A stretch of 64,000 bases of DNA from Leptolyngbya sp. PCC 7375 (GCF_000316115.1 NZ_JH993797.1:5925961-5989960); one strand, 5' to 3'; positions 1 through 9,454 are shown, counted from the first letter of the stretch. The notes: generated by a model not told the origin, from the letters alone. Made by a program: numbers and translations.

Positions 1-1422
1 TTGCTGCCCGGTTAATACCAGCTGGCCTGTGGGCAACAATATTTCCTGCCTCATGGTGTCATAGATGTCGCGCAGTTCCCGATTCAGGGTGTGTAGCTCA
101 GTGCGTAGGGCGTCTGGGGCTGGCTGGCTTTCTGGCCAGGTGCTGATCATTTTGGCCAGGGTTTGCAGGGGGCCATTATGAATGGTGTTGTAGGTTTGGT
201 TAATCAGCTTTTGACGATCGTTGAGTTGCGATCGCAACTGAGCCTGGGCTTGATAAAACGGGTACAGTACAGCTGCATTCAATAAAAATGCAGCCACGAC
301 GGGGACAACGGGCAGCCACCAACTCATGATCATCAGCCCGTAGCTAACGAGTAAAATGACGCCGCTGATGACGGTAATCACCAGAAAATGCAAGGCTGGT
401 TTCCGTTCCCATTGGGCCAGAATCATACCGCCTAAGCCACTGCCCAAAATTAGAAGATATTCAATCCCATCTGGCATCCCACGCAAAAAAGGTCGACCGT
501 CGATGACGGCACTCAAAATTTGGCTAACTGCATGGGCCTGAGCATCCATACCAGGCACCAGGCTGGGGGTTACCCCCGCAATGGCCGCTGAGCTGACAAA
601 GTCTTTAATACTTTCTGCCGTGTAGCCAATGAGCACCAGGCGATCTTGTATTAGCGTTGATTCTACCTGACCCGCCATCAAGGCTTTATAGGTGATTTTT
701 TCAAACGGTTGAGTCCCTGCTCGAAAATTGATTAAGGTTTGATTCCCACCTCGATCGGCACGAATATAGCCCCCTGTGTTGCTCTGAAAGCGAGGAATTT
801 CTGTTGACCCAAATCGCATTGTTTCAAGATCGCGAATGCCATTCTCGATGCTGAGGCCATCGTTGGCCAAATAGGAGGACACTAACTGAATGGTGAATGA
901 AAACTGATAGTTTCCCGCTTTGTCGGCTGCCCCCAACAGGCTCCGTCTTAAAAAACCATCTTGATCGACGAGGGCATCGGCAAACCCTACCTGACGGTCG
1001 GGTAACGATGGGGGCGGTGGAACGGTAGCTCGGGGATCGATTTTGTGAATGCCAACAACATTGTCGGAAGATTGTAGCGTTTGGGCCAAAGCTCCATAGC
1101 CATCACCCACCGGCTGATCTCGGAAAATATCCAGACCCACTACGCGAGGGTTATAGGATTGCACAGTTTCAAGAAATTCTGATAAGGCTTGATCCGAGAT
1201 GGGATAATCAAGGGCTGTTTGAATGTCTTCTTCGGTAATCGCAAGTAGGGTAATACGCGGGTCAGTGGCTTCAGCAGGTCGCCATTTTAGACTGAGATCT
1301 AAGGTTTTCCACTCTAGGGGTTGCAGCAAACCCAGTAGTCTTGTCAAAACAATGAACCCAGTGATAGATAACCCAGGCAAAAGCCTGAGTTGCCAACTAG
1401 GAGAAGACCAGGAGACTTTCAT
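1..1422 (-). CDS. CHASE2-domain sensor histidine kinase (3' end beyond window)
   Basis: The reading frame runs off the left edge, so only the first 474 codons are visible. A hydrophobic segment near residues 12-30 is followed by a long extracytoplasmic region of CHASE2 type up to about residue 300. Clustered membrane segments follow at about 310-385, then a DHp-like helix containing TIHNGPLQ with His415 as the probable phospho-acceptor. The ATPase domain should lie outside the window. The start is the ATG 13 bases after the stop of the upstream response regulator, so the two are probably one operon. CHASE2 is a family-level extracellular sensor domain; its ligand is unknown. The family call is confident, the signal is not known. 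Confidence 0.85.
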   Translation of the reverse strand, partial: MKVSWSSPSWQLRLLPGLSITGFIVLTRLLGLLQPLEWKTLDLSLKWRPAEATDPRITLLAITEEDIQTALDYPISDQALSEFLETVQSYNPRVVGLDIFRDQPVGDGYGALAQTLQSSDNVVGIHKIDPRATVPPPPSLPDRQVGFADALVDQDGFLRRSLLGAADKAGNYQFSFTIQLVSSYLANDGLSIENGIRDLETMRFGSTEIPRFQSNTGGYIRADRGGNQTLINFRAGTQPFEKITYKALMAGQVESTLIQDRLVLIGYTAESIKDFVSSAAIAGVTPSLVPGMDAQAHAVSQILSAVIDGRPFLRGMPDGIEYLLILGSGLGGMILAQWERKPALHFLVITVISGVILLVSYGLMIMSWWLPVVPVVAAFLLNAAVLYPFYQAQAQLRSQLNDRQKLINQTYNTIHNGPLQTLAKMISTWPESQPAPDALRTELHTLNRELRDIYDTMRQEILLPTGQLVLTGQQ

Positions 1423-1435
1423 CGGTCAGCTACAC

Positions 1436-2095
1436 TCAGTCCAACAGACCCATCTGACGGGCCTTATTGTAGGTTTGGATGCGAATATTGGTGCCTTCAT
1501 CAGGGTAAACGCCAAGGGCATCCTGCACTCTGGTCCAATAGTGACGGACGGTTCTTTCCGCCACATTCATTTGCTTGGCAATAGCTTTGTCAGTGAAGCC
1601 GTTGGTAAATGCTAGCTGTAGCACCTGCAACCATTCGGGTTTGACCTCGATACCCAATCGCATTTCGGGGGGTGTATATAGGAGTCCATTCAAAGCCCAA
1701 TCAATTTTAATGAGCATTTCAGAACTCGATAGACTTTTGTCGGCAATGGTGAAGCCAGCTTGGTGTTTATCAATCATGGACTTGAGCCGCACCAGGCTTT
1801 TTACATGGGCACTTTGTACGACGAAGTGGAGTGTAGGATGATTTTGCAGTAGCGATCGCAATAAATGCAAGCCCGTCTCAGTCTGGGCTTTATCTCCTTC
1901 TCGTTCAGGAATTGACAAATCCATCACTACCAAATCAGGCTGAACATCCTGGATCAAAGCTTCAACCCCATCTGCTTGACCCGTAGTTGTAATGTGCGCA
2001 TCCGGATATTGAGCCTTTAATACACGGCAGGTGCCCTCTAAGACCGAATCGTGATCATCTACCACCACAAATGTCTTTGTAGATGCTTGAGCCAT
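1436..2095 (-). CDS. NarL/FixJ-type response regulator
   Basis: Full-length two-domain regulator of 219 residues. The receiver domain has the acidic pair in VVVDDHD (residues 10-16), the phospho-acceptor Asp59 in VVMDLS and the conserved Lys120. The C-terminal LuxR-type helix-turn-helix (about 160-200) contains TDKAIAKQMNVAERTVRHY. It lies directly upstream of the CHASE2 kinase and downstream of a kinase-like gene, all on the minus strand. The simplest reading is that it is the cognate output of the CHASE2 kinase. Target genes are unknown; the exoprotein gene on the other side of the locus is a candidate by position only. Confidence 0.88.
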   Translation of the reverse strand: MAQASTKTFVVVDDHDSVLEGTCRVLKAQYPDAHITTTGQADGVEALIQDVQPDLVVMDLSIPEREGDKAQTETGLHLLRSLLQNHPTLHFVVQSAHVKSLVRLKSMIDKHQAGFTIADKSLSSSEMLIKIDWALNGLLYTPPEMRLGIEVKPEWLQVLQLAFTNGFTDKAIAKQMNVAERTVRHYWTRVQDALGVYPDEGTNIRIQTYNKARQMGLLD

Positions 2096-2293
2096 GTTCC
2101 AGTGATCTCCTTGGAGTTACCCATCCTTTATATAGACAAGTGGCCTATCAAAATTAGTTAGATTGTAAAATAAAGAATACGATTAACCCCAGAGCTGCTG
2201 CTGGCATCCACACGGTAATTGTGACCGATTTAAGTCAGATGTCCGTGATATTTAACATCATGGAGTACCCATTTCAGCCACTCAAATTAACGG

Positions 2294-2986
2294 CTAGTCA
2301 TCTGCTGGCCATTGCAGTTGGCCTTTGAGACCGAATTGATCAGTGACAATCCCTAAACGACCTGCTGCTAAGGTATGGAAAATTTCCTTAAGATGTTTTA
2401 TCTCGGGGGTATTTATCAAAGATTTGCCATCCATAGATGGATAACCGGGGTATTTCAAGGTCAGAGTGTATCGCTTATGGTGATGCTCTAGGCTTATGGA
2501 AAGCTGCTGCGTGCAGTTTTCCATAGGTAGTAGTAGTAATTCAATCAATCCCGTAATCACTGAGAGAATAATCTGATTCTTGTTAAAGGATTGTTCAGGC
2601 CAGTCTGATAAAACCTCTAGCTTTATGTTCAGACCCGGTTGAGTGCATTGCCAATTTTGTATCATCAGCTGTAGTGCTAAAGGAAAACTGTCAGCAATAA
2701 ACGGTGGAGATAGCTGATTACTCAGTTTTTCTAAGTCAGCGTAAAACAGTTGAAAGCGTTCCAACCATTTTTCGGCTTGTTCTGCATCGGGCTGAGTTGT
2801 TAACGTGGTTTCTAAATAGCGTCGAAAGGCAAACGTTTCTTGTAGTAAGTTATCCCGAATGGATTCTGCCTGTTTATGGAGTCGGGCGGTTTGTTGATCG
2901 TGCCACCACTGCCAGGCTTGACGCTGACGTAACCATCGTTGAATGAAGCGATAGAGTGCGGTTGGCCCTACAAGTGCTTTTATCAC
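2294..2986 (-). CDS. Kinase-like protein without an evident phospho-histidine
   Basis: 230 residues, probably soluble. Residues 30-110 are predicted helical, with a kinase-dimerisation-like stretch (ESIRDNLLQE, then LEKLSNQLSPPF). The C-terminal half resembles the alpha/beta fold of an ATPase domain, but no clear N, G1 or G2 box is visible and no His sits in an H-box context. It lies first in the minus-strand cluster before the NarL-type regulator and CHASE2 kinase, separated from the regulator by about 200 bases. I infer an accessory or degenerate sensor protein working with that pair. The family assignment rests on pattern and position, so the function is uncertain. Confidence 0.55.
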   Translation of the reverse strand: MIKALVGPTALYRFIQRWLRQRQAWQWWHDQQTARLHKQAESIRDNLLQETFAFRRYLETTLTTQPDAEQAEKWLERFQLFYADLEKLSNQLSPPFIADSFPLALQLMIQNWQCTQPGLNIKLEVLSDWPEQSFNKNQIILSVITGLIELLLLPMENCTQQLSISLEHHHKRYTLTLKYPGYPSMDGKSLINTPEIKHLKEIFHTLAAGRLGIVTDQFGLKGQLQWPADD

Positions 2987-3309
2987 AAAAACCTCAACTT
3001 ACTGATGTAACTCTTTGTTGCGATCGTAACGATCCCACAAACCTATGATGTTCAGCTTGTGCCCAAGCTCAGTGCTGATTTGAGCCAAGCCCCATTGCCT
3101 GTTTCTGCCATCGCCGCTGTTTATTTGTGCCTATGACCGCCTATTTGTGCATATGACGGCTCTATCATCCGTAAAATCAATGGTCATGATAAAAACAATA
3201 GATGCCTGCAACAGGTGCATACAACGTTTTGTTGAGTGGCATCTGTCCGTAGCATCGGGCATCAAAAAGCCATGGTAGATTTCTGTTATTGCCGGTTACT
3301 GACTTGTGT
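2987..3309. promoter_or_regulatory. Divergent intergenic region with a 20-bp-spaced direct repeat
   Basis: This gap separates the minus-strand signalling cluster from the plus-strand exoprotein gene, so it must hold promoters for both. Two near-identical 16-base copies of TATTTGTGCCTATGAC lie at 3122-3137 and 3142-3157 and differ at one base. Their 20-bp period is about two helical turns, as expected for a dimeric or tandem activator site. NarL-type regulators can bind such repeats; the link to the neighbouring regulator is inference. No confident -10/-35 pair was identified. Confidence 0.4.
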
Positions 3310-6300
3310 ATGTCAAGCCCTCAATTATCTTGGTCCTGTCTGCTAGCAGCGGTTGCAGCCCTTTGGAGTGCGCCAATCCAGGCACAGCTCATTCCAGATC
3401 AAACCCTAGGGGCAGAAGGTTCTGTTATCTCAACTGACGTGTTGGTAAAAGGTGGCCTCGCAGACTTAATTGAGGGAGGTGCTGCACGAGGTCCAAATTT
3501 ATTCCACAGCTTTGATGAGTTTACTGTCGCTAACGATCAGCGAGTTTACTTTGCCAACCCAGCAGAGATTGAATCCATTTTAAGTCGGGTGACTGGCAAC
3601 AATCGCTCCGACATTTTTGGCACGTTGGGTGTGGATGGCACGGCTGATTTGTTTTTAATTAACCCCAATGGCATTGTGTTTGGGCCAGATGTCAGTTTAG
3701 ATGTGACCGGTTCATTTTATGCAACAACAGCGGCAGCGGTTGATGTTGGTGACGGTGTGTTTAGTGCTGTTACGCCCGAGCAAAGTCAGCTGCTAGCCGT
3801 TAGCCCCAGCGTCTTATTTTGGAACCATCTAACTGATAATTCAGGCGATATCACGAACCGTGGTCAGGTAACAGCGGGCGCAGACTTAGTACTGGCAGGC
3901 CAGAATTTGGACCTGGCAGCTCAGGTGGCTGGTGTGGGCGATGTCTCGCTGTTAGCAACCGATATTGTTAAAATTCGAGATACGGCAAACAATCCATTTA
4001 TTGCCCTGGCAGGCGGAGAATTGTTAGTGCAGGGCAACCAGCATGTGGATATTGTTGCCTTAACCCACCCAGACAGTCAGTTATTTTCCTATGGCAATAT
4101 GGTGCTGCGCTCACCGGCACCCATTAATGGTGACGCCTACTTTTTTAGTGGTGGTAATTTCCGTATTGAGGACTTAGACAATACTCCAGGTAATTTGAAT
4201 AGTCCGGTTGACCCCATTATTCGTAGCCTTGGGGATGTTGAGTTTGACAGTTATTTTGGTAGCTCGCTACATATTCTTGCTGGAGGGTCAGTAACGTTCA
4301 CGAGTGCGACTATCACAGCATCCGACCCAGGCATTGCGGGTATTGATTTTTTGCAAGAAACCATTGAGCTGTCTGATGGAACAATTGTTGAGGTGGATGG
4401 TAGTGCACAGCCAACCATTGATATCAGAGCAGGCGTTAGGCCAGATGCTGTAGGTGTAATCCCTGCTGAAAACCCATCAGGCCAAGGGATCTTCGATTTA
4501 TTTTTTGATAGTTTCTTTTTGCCACTCACCCCTTCCATAACAGCCAATCCATCTAGCGCTGATATTGAGATTGGGAGTATTCTGATTAACCAACCAAATG
4601 GAATAATACTGCTGACCAATCAGTATGAACCAAACATGTCACTACCCGGTGGCGATGTTCAAGTTATCGGTAATGATCCCACAGGATCAGGTTTGCTTAA
4701 ATTAGGGATTAACATTACAGCTCCAGATAATGGCTCCATATTCTTAGACTCACGCAACGATATTACTGTTACTGATACAGATATCACCATATTAGGTTCA
4801 CGCAGTACTGGAGATATTGTGTTAGTAGCGGATGAAAATGTCATCTTAGAAAACTCTGGTGGTTTTGTATTATCAGGTATTTTCAATAGGATTGATGTTG
4901 GAGGACAAGGAACGGCTGGAGATATTAGAATTTCTGCTAAAAACCTATCGGTGCTAAATGGCGCACAGATAGATAGTAGGCTATTGGGGAATGGTGAAAC
5001 CAGCGATATCATTCTCGATATTGAGGATACTGTTCTATTCGATGGGATTGACCCTCTAACTAATGCTACTAGTGGTGTCTTTAGCAGTGTTCAGCGGAAT
5101 AGTCAGGGGCAAGCTGGTGGTATCTATATTGAAGCTGGCAATTTTGAACTTCTCAATGGTGCAACCCTGCGTTCTTCTACATTTGGTATAGGAGACGCTG
5201 GAAATATTACTCTTAATATTCGTGGCACTGCTCGATTTGATAGCGATGATCCTGTAAATAATTTCAGTGGAGTTTTGGCGGATGTTCAACCCAATGCTCA
5301 GGGCCAGGCTGGAAATGTTTTTGTAGAGGCTACTGAGTTAGAGGTTCTCGGCGGCACCGTATTGTCTGCTTCTAACTTTGGCGGTCTTGGTAATGCAGGC
5401 AATGTTATCTTCAATATCCGTGGAAATGCTCGATTTGATCAAACAAGTCAGGCGACAAGTGAAGATGCATCAAATGCTCCAAGTCGGGGTGGAAATGTGA
5501 TATTGAGTGCGACTAATTTAGACGTTCTAAACGGTTCAGTACTCAGTACTAATACCTTTGGAAAAGGTGATGCAGGTGATGTTATTTTAGATATCCGTGA
5601 AACCGCTCGATTTGACGGTAGAGATCCCAATCCCATAGGAAGAAATAGCGGAGCTACTAGTAATATTTCTGTTAGTAATGCTGGTAATCTTGTTGGTATG
5701 GGTAATGGCGGGAATGTACGGATTAATGCAGGTAATTTAGAAGTTTTGAATGGTGCTGAAATAAGCACTAGTATAGCTGGTGTAGGCAATGGAGGAGATG
5801 TTGTTTTAGATATTCGTGGCACTGCTCGGATCGAGGGGAGAGATCCTCGTAGTGGTTTCGCTAGCAGGGTATCTAGTGCTATTGCAACGGGTGGGCAAGG
5901 ACAGGCGGGTAATGTTGAGCTTAAAGCGACTAACTTAGAACTGCTCGATGGAGCCCAGATTGGCAGTGGGACCATGGGTATTGGTGATGCCGGAGATGTG
6001 ACTTTAGACATTCGTGAGACTGCACGAATCGAAGGTTTTGAAAATCGTCTTGGACTTTTCGGAACAGGGGTTTTCAGTAGTGTCGATGATGCTGGCAGAG
6101 GTCAAGGTGGAAATATTCAGTTTGATGCCAATAATCTAATTCTGAATGGAGCCCAGATTCTCAGTGGAATTAGAGGAAGAGGAGATGGAGGCGATATTAC
6201 CTTAAATATTCGCGATACGCTTCGTTTAGAAAATAGTAACCCTGTCGATAATGTGCGTAGTGGAATTTTTAGTAGCTCTATCTCCACAGCAGTAGGTAGA

Positions 6301-7086
6301 AGCGGTGATATACGAGTAATATCTGACAAATTAGAAATTTTTGACAGTTTTATTGGGGCTAGTAGTGAAGGTGATGGAAATGCTGGGGATGTATTCATTA
6401 TTGTGCAAGATGATATTCAAGCTCGTAATGGATCGATAACAACAGATTCTGCTTTTAATGCAGGAGGACAAATTCAAATCTCTTCGAGCAATATTTTTCT
6501 ATTTGAGAACAGTGATATCCAAACGTTTGTTAACTCTGGTGCAGATGATGGGGGAGATATTGAGATTATCGCTGATGCGTTAGTGGCTTTTGATGATAGT
6601 GATATTCTTGCCTTTGCTGCTGATGGGAGAGGTGGTGATGTTGACCTAAGTCGCACTGCATTCTTTGGTGAAGACTTTCAGTTTGCCCAGCCAGGTACTG
6701 ATCCAAATACTTTAGATGGTAACGATCGAGTAGATATCAATGCCACAGGGGGGATTGCTTCAGGAACAATTTCTCTAGCAGATGTTAGTTTTATTGAAAA
6801 CAGCATTACCGAACTGCCAGATGAGCTGGTCAATCCTGAAACTCTGGTTGCCGCTAGCTGCATTGCCCAGAGTAGTGATATCGGTAGTAGTGTTGTTTTT
6901 ACAGGGAACGATAGCCTACCCCAACAACCTGGCAGTGCTCAAACTAACTATAGTCTTAGTACCGTTCAGCCCATAGCCGAGATCAGCACTAATGTTGCTA
7001 TCACCGAACCACACAACCTTTATCGCCTTGCCGATGGACGTTTAGTGATGAGTCGCGACTGTGCTGCACTTACCTCCCATGACTAA
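3310..7086 (+). CDS. Two-partner-secretion exoprotein (filamentous haemagglutinin-type TpsA)
   Basis: About 1258 residues from the ATG; a TTG seven codons upstream (3289) is an alternative start. A Sec-type signal ends near APIQAQ. A TPS/haemagglutination domain follows (about residues 30-150) with the family hallmark LFLINPNGIVFG. Residues about 530-1030 are repeats of about 60-90 residues built on a GDAG(D/N)V-x-LDIR-x-TAR core and an LEVLNGA core, as expected for a right-handed beta-helix. The C-terminus carries ETLVAASC, common in cyanobacterial members. It would be exported through an outer-membrane TpsB pore, but no tpsB gene lies in the window. Probably a surface adhesin or matrix protein. 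Confidence 0.9.
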   Translation: MSSPQLSWSCLLAAVAALWSAPIQAQLIPDQTLGAEGSVISTDVLVKGGLADLIEGGAARGPNLFHSFDEFTVANDQRVYFANPAEIESILSRVTGNNRSDIFGTLGVDGTADLFLINPNGIVFGPDVSLDVTGSFYATTAAAVDVGDGVFSAVTPEQSQLLAVSPSVLFWNHLTDNSGDITNRGQVTAGADLVLAGQNLDLAAQVAGVGDVSLLATDIVKIRDTANNPFIALAGGELLVQGNQHVDIVALTHPDSQLFSYGNMVLRSPAPINGDAYFFSGGNFRIEDLDNTPGNLNSPVDPIIRSLGDVEFDSYFGSSLHILAGGSVTFTSATITASDPGIAGIDFLQETIELSDGTIVEVDGSAQPTIDIRAGVRPDAVGVIPAENPSGQGIFDLFFDSFFLPLTPSITANPSSADIEIGSILINQPNGIILLTNQYEPNMSLPGGDVQVIGNDPTGSGLLKLGINITAPDNGSIFLDSRNDITVTDTDITILGSRSTGDIVLVADENVILENSGGFVLSGIFNRIDVGGQGTAGDIRISAKNLSVLNGAQIDSRLLGNGETSDIILDIEDTVLFDGIDPLTNATSGVFSSVQRNSQGQAGGIYIEAGNFELLNGATLRSSTFGIGDAGNITLNIRGTARFDSDDPVNNFSGVLADVQPNAQGQAGNVFVEATELEVLGGTVLSASNFGGLGNAGNVIFNIRGNARFDQTSQATSEDASNAPSRGGNVILSATNLDVLNGSVLSTNTFGKGDAGDVILDIRETARFDGRDPNPIGRNSGATSNISVSNAGNLVGMGNGGNVRINAGNLEVLNGAEISTSIAGVGNGGDVVLDIRGTARIEGRDPRSGFASRVSSAIATGGQGQAGNVELKATNLELLDGAQIGSGTMGIGDAGDVTLDIRETARIEGFENRLGLFGTGVFSSVDDAGRGQGGNIQFDANNLILNGAQILSGIRGRGDGGDITLNIRDTLRLENSNPVDNVRSGIFSSSISTAVGRSGDIRVISDKLEIFDSFIGASSEGDGNAGDVFIIVQDDIQARNGSITTDSAFNAGGQIQISSSNIFLFENSDIQTFVNSGADDGGDIEIIADALVAFDDSDILAFAADGRGGDVDLSRTAFFGEDFQFAQPGTDPNTLDGNDRVDINATGGIASGTISLADVSFIENSITELPDELVNPETLVAASCIAQSSDIGSSVVFTGNDSLPQQPGSAQTNYSLSTVQPIAEISTNVAITEPHNLYRLADGRLVMSRDCAALTSHD

Positions 7087-7089
7087 CGG

Positions 7090-7866
7090 TTATTTGCCAT
7101 CGCTGCATGATTGCACTAACGTTGCTGTTGCTGGATGCAACCCTAGTTTCTGAATCAGTTCTGTAGCAGTTTGAGATATTGGTTGCCGCAAATCTTCATT
7201 AAAGATGCGTTGCAATTCTGCATATTGGTGTTGAGCAGAAGACTGGTAACCTCTCGCCATATAGACCTTGATTAAATCAAGATGTGTGCGTTCATTATAG
7301 GGCTCAATATTAACAGCAAGTTGAGCATAAGCAGTCGCAGCAGAAAGCTTCTTCAGCTGCAAACAACTTTTAATCAGCTGATGTAATACGGCTAAATATA
7401 CGCTATGTAAATGGCGACGTTCTGCAATAATCCAATCATCTTCAAACCGACTCAAGAGTGTGCCATAGTCTCGTTGGATAGCCTGCTGCAAATAGATTAG
7501 CTGTTGCTGTGGATCATCAGAGTTTCTGGCCTGGTGAATGAGCGTTTTGATTTCTAAAATATCGACATTAAAGTGACGAATATTGAGTTTGAGTTTATTG
7601 TCATGACAGACAATAACAGGTTCTTTTGCAGTGGAAAAAGGCTCTTTTAAAGAATTTAAAGCTGCTTGAAAAGCTTTCCTCCTTTCACTAAGAGTAAGGT
7701 GCGGCCATAGTGTTTCTGCCAGTTGTACACAAGGATGGGAGCGCTGATGAAAATAGAGAAGATAAGCCAGCAATTTGGTGGCTTCCGTAGATGCCAGGTT
7801 TTTTGTAACATTAGATGAGTCTTTTAGTTGAAACTCGCCCAATAATTTGACTGTCCAAGTGTTCAT
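7090..7866 (-). CDS. SARP/BTAD-type transcriptional regulator
   Basis: 258 residues. The N-terminal 95 residues form a winged-helix DNA-binding domain (MNTWTVKLLGEF start, then a helix pair with KLLAYLLYFH and ETLWP). The rest is a bacterial transcriptional activation (BTAD) domain of TPR-like helices with the typical YNERTHLDLIKVYMARG segment. It converges on the exoprotein gene, only three bases after its stop, and is divergent from a TPR gene. SARP proteins usually activate nearby genes. Regulation of the exoprotein or the TPR gene is plausible but not shown. Confidence 0.8.
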   Translation of the reverse strand: MNTWTVKLLGEFQLKDSSNVTKNLASTEATKLLAYLLYFHQRSHPCVQLAETLWPHLTLSERRKAFQAALNSLKEPFSTAKEPVIVCHDNKLKLNIRHFNVDILEIKTLIHQARNSDDPQQQLIYLQQAIQRDYGTLLSRFEDDWIIAERRHLHSVYLAVLHQLIKSCLQLKKLSAATAYAQLAVNIEPYNERTHLDLIKVYMARGYQSSAQHQYAELQRIFNEDLRQPISQTATELIQKLGLHPATATLVQSCSDGK

Positions 7867-8085
7867 ATGATGTCACCCCATTAACCTTGAATGGTTCCTT
7901 AAACTGTAGGAAACACCTGTGAGGTAGGTATTGCTGGTGTTACCAAACCTGTATGCAGTTTTCTGCAAGATTGGTGGTTGAAAAGTACAGCCAATATCAC
8001 AGATAGATTACTTGATTTATAGGTGGAATCTTTCTACCTTTAGAGCCAAAGACATTGCTGGGTCAGGGATTCTAGGGGCTGCCGT

Positions 8086-8763
8086 ATGTGTATTTATGGT
8101 TACCGTTATTGGACGTTAGGTGCCTTACATAGATTGTTTGGACAATTTGATATTGCACTAAACCACTACCAAAAAGCATTGGCTACATTTCGTAATACAA
8201 ATGACATTCTCAACATGGGTAGGATGCTGAATTGTATTGGTGGCTTACATGGCTCTCAAGGTAATGTTGATTGTCGAAAATGGTTCTGTATGGAAGCTAT
8301 TCGAACGGTTTGGCAGTTGCAACATGAAATTGCTGCAATTCCAGCACTCGCCAATGTAGCCATGGTCTATCACCATCAAGATTGTCATCGTTTAGCGATA
8401 AAGTTGCTAAAACAGGTGTCTGAACGTTGTCAGACAATGGGTGATTTATTGAATGAGGCGATTACTTTAATCTATATGGGGCAGGTGTATGCGGCTTCTC
8501 AGCAGTATTTGTTTGCGATCGCATGTCATCAGGCATCGCTAGAAATTCTGCAAAACTCTCTTGCACTGAAGCACCGTGAAGAAGCCGTTTGTTTGACGGT
8601 ACTTAATTTATGCTACGCGGCCAGGCTCTATCAAGTTACCCATCACTCGGAGGCGGCTGAGCAAAACTATCGGCAAGCAATGTATCTGCTGGAAAAAATT
8701 GAGTTGAATGAAGGCAGCTATCTATTATTAAATCGGCCATCAAAAGGAAGTAGGTCAGCATAA
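8086..8763 (+). CDS. TPR-repeat protein
   Basis: 225 residues forming several tetratricopeptide units, for example LGALHRLFGQFDIALNHYQK and ALANVAMVYHHQDCHRLAIK. No signal peptide or membrane segment is visible. It is transcribed divergently from the BTAD regulator across a 219-base gap. SARP-type regulators and free-standing TPR proteins often resemble the C-terminal parts of larger ATPase-TPR sensors, so this may be a partner or detached module. The start is uncertain because the preceding sequence has no clear ribosome-binding site. Function unknown beyond protein-protein interaction. Confidence 0.65.
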   Translation: MCIYGYRYWTLGALHRLFGQFDIALNHYQKALATFRNTNDILNMGRMLNCIGGLHGSQGNVDCRKWFCMEAIRTVWQLQHEIAAIPALANVAMVYHHQDCHRLAIKLLKQVSERCQTMGDLLNEAITLIYMGQVYAASQQYLFAIACHQASLEILQNSLALKHREEAVCLTVLNLCYAARLYQVTHHSEAAEQNYRQAMYLLEKIELNEGSYLLLNRPSKGSRSA

Positions 8764-8774
8764 TCTTTTATAAA

Positions 8775-8897
8775 ATGCAAACCCAAAACCCCCAATTCTG
8801 GCAGGGTGAATTCGTTTGGTCTGAAGATTTGTCCATGGTGGTGGTGCCAACGCCGCACCCTCGCGATAACCTGCGGGTACAGTTTGGGCAGATGTAA
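8775..8897 (+). CDS. Small ORF, 40 residues, unknown
   Basis: Encodes 40 residues beginning MQTQNPQFWQGEFVWSEDLS, with no recognised domain. It begins 12 bases after the TPR gene and ends 15 bases before a GC-rich palindrome, so it may be the remnant of a longer gene cut short by the repeat. No clear ribosome-binding site is seen. It could equally be chance coding sequence. Confidence 0.25.
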   Translation: MQTQNPQFWQGEFVWSEDLSMVVVPTPHPRDNLRVQFGQM

Positions 8898-8912
8898 TTT
8901 AGGTAGATCGTT

Positions 8913-8980
8913 TGTAGGGGCGCACGGGGGGTAGGGGCGCACGGCTGTGCGCCCCTACCCCCCCCCCGTGCGCCCCTACA
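8913..8980. repeat. Nested palindrome of the GTAGGG...CCCTAC family
   Basis: A 68-base nested inverted repeat. The outer arms TGTAGGGGCGCACGGGGGG and CCCCCCGTGCGCCCCTACA enclose an inner hairpin with arms TAGGGGCGCAC and GTGCGCCCCTA around a GGCT loop. A further half-copy (GCGCCCCTACG) follows up to 8992. It looks like one copy inserted into another. It lies between the TPR/small ORF and ndk, whose 3' ends face each other, so a transcript from either side could form the hairpin. Confidence 0.75.
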
Positions 8981-9004
8981 TTGCGCCCCTACGTGATGTA
9001 TTAA

Positions 9005-9454
9005 TTACTCGTAGATCCAGCTCTTAGCGCAGGAGTCCCAATTGGCTAGCTCTTCGTCGGAGAACCATAGGGCGATCTCAGTCTGAGCTGTTTCGATGGC
9101 GTCGGAACCATGGATAATATTGCGGCCAATGGTAACGCCGTAGTCGCCACGGATAGTTCCAGGGGCAGAACTAATGGGGTTGGTGGCACCGATCAGGGTG
9201 CGGGCAGAACCAACGACACCTTCACCTTCCCAAACCATAGCAACTACGGGGCTAGAGGTGATAAATTCCACCAGGCCGCCGAAAAAGGGACGCTCTTTAT
9301 GAACGCCGTAGTGCTTTTCTGCCAGTTCACGGGAAACGGCCATGAACTTCATGCCTACTAGGGTAAATCCCTTAGTTTCAAAGCGGCTGATGATGTCGCC
9401 GATCAAACCACGTTGAACACCGTCAGGCTTGATCATGATGAAAGTGCGTTCCAC
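9005..9454 (-). CDS. ndk: Nucleoside diphosphate kinase
   Basis: 149 residues, the normal length for the family. It transfers the gamma-phosphate between nucleoside tri- and diphosphates through a phospho-histidine. Diagnostic segments are MERTFIMIKPDGVQRGLIG at the N-terminus, VAMVWEGEGV, and the active-site RNIIHGSD with His115. Cytosolic. It appears to be a single-gene unit. The gap upstream up to the cytochrome b-like gene contains no other gene. Confidence 0.97.
   Translation of the reverse strand: MERTFIMIKPDGVQRGLIGDIISRFETKGFTLVGMKFMAVSRELAEKHYGVHKERPFFGGLVEFITSSPVVAMVWEGEGVVGSARTLIGATNPISSAPGTIRGDYGVTIGRNIIHGSDAIETAQTEIALWFSDEELANWDSCAKSWIYE

Noticed and set aside
5448..6011. Minus-strand ORF of 187 codons inside the exoprotein gene
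   Set aside because: Low-complexity Pro/Ser/Leu translation that mirrors the exoprotein repeats; a shadow frame.
3310..7086. Regular repeats in the exoprotein as a possible CRISPR array
   Set aside because: Repeats are coding, imperfect and long, without uniform spacers; no cas genes are in the window.
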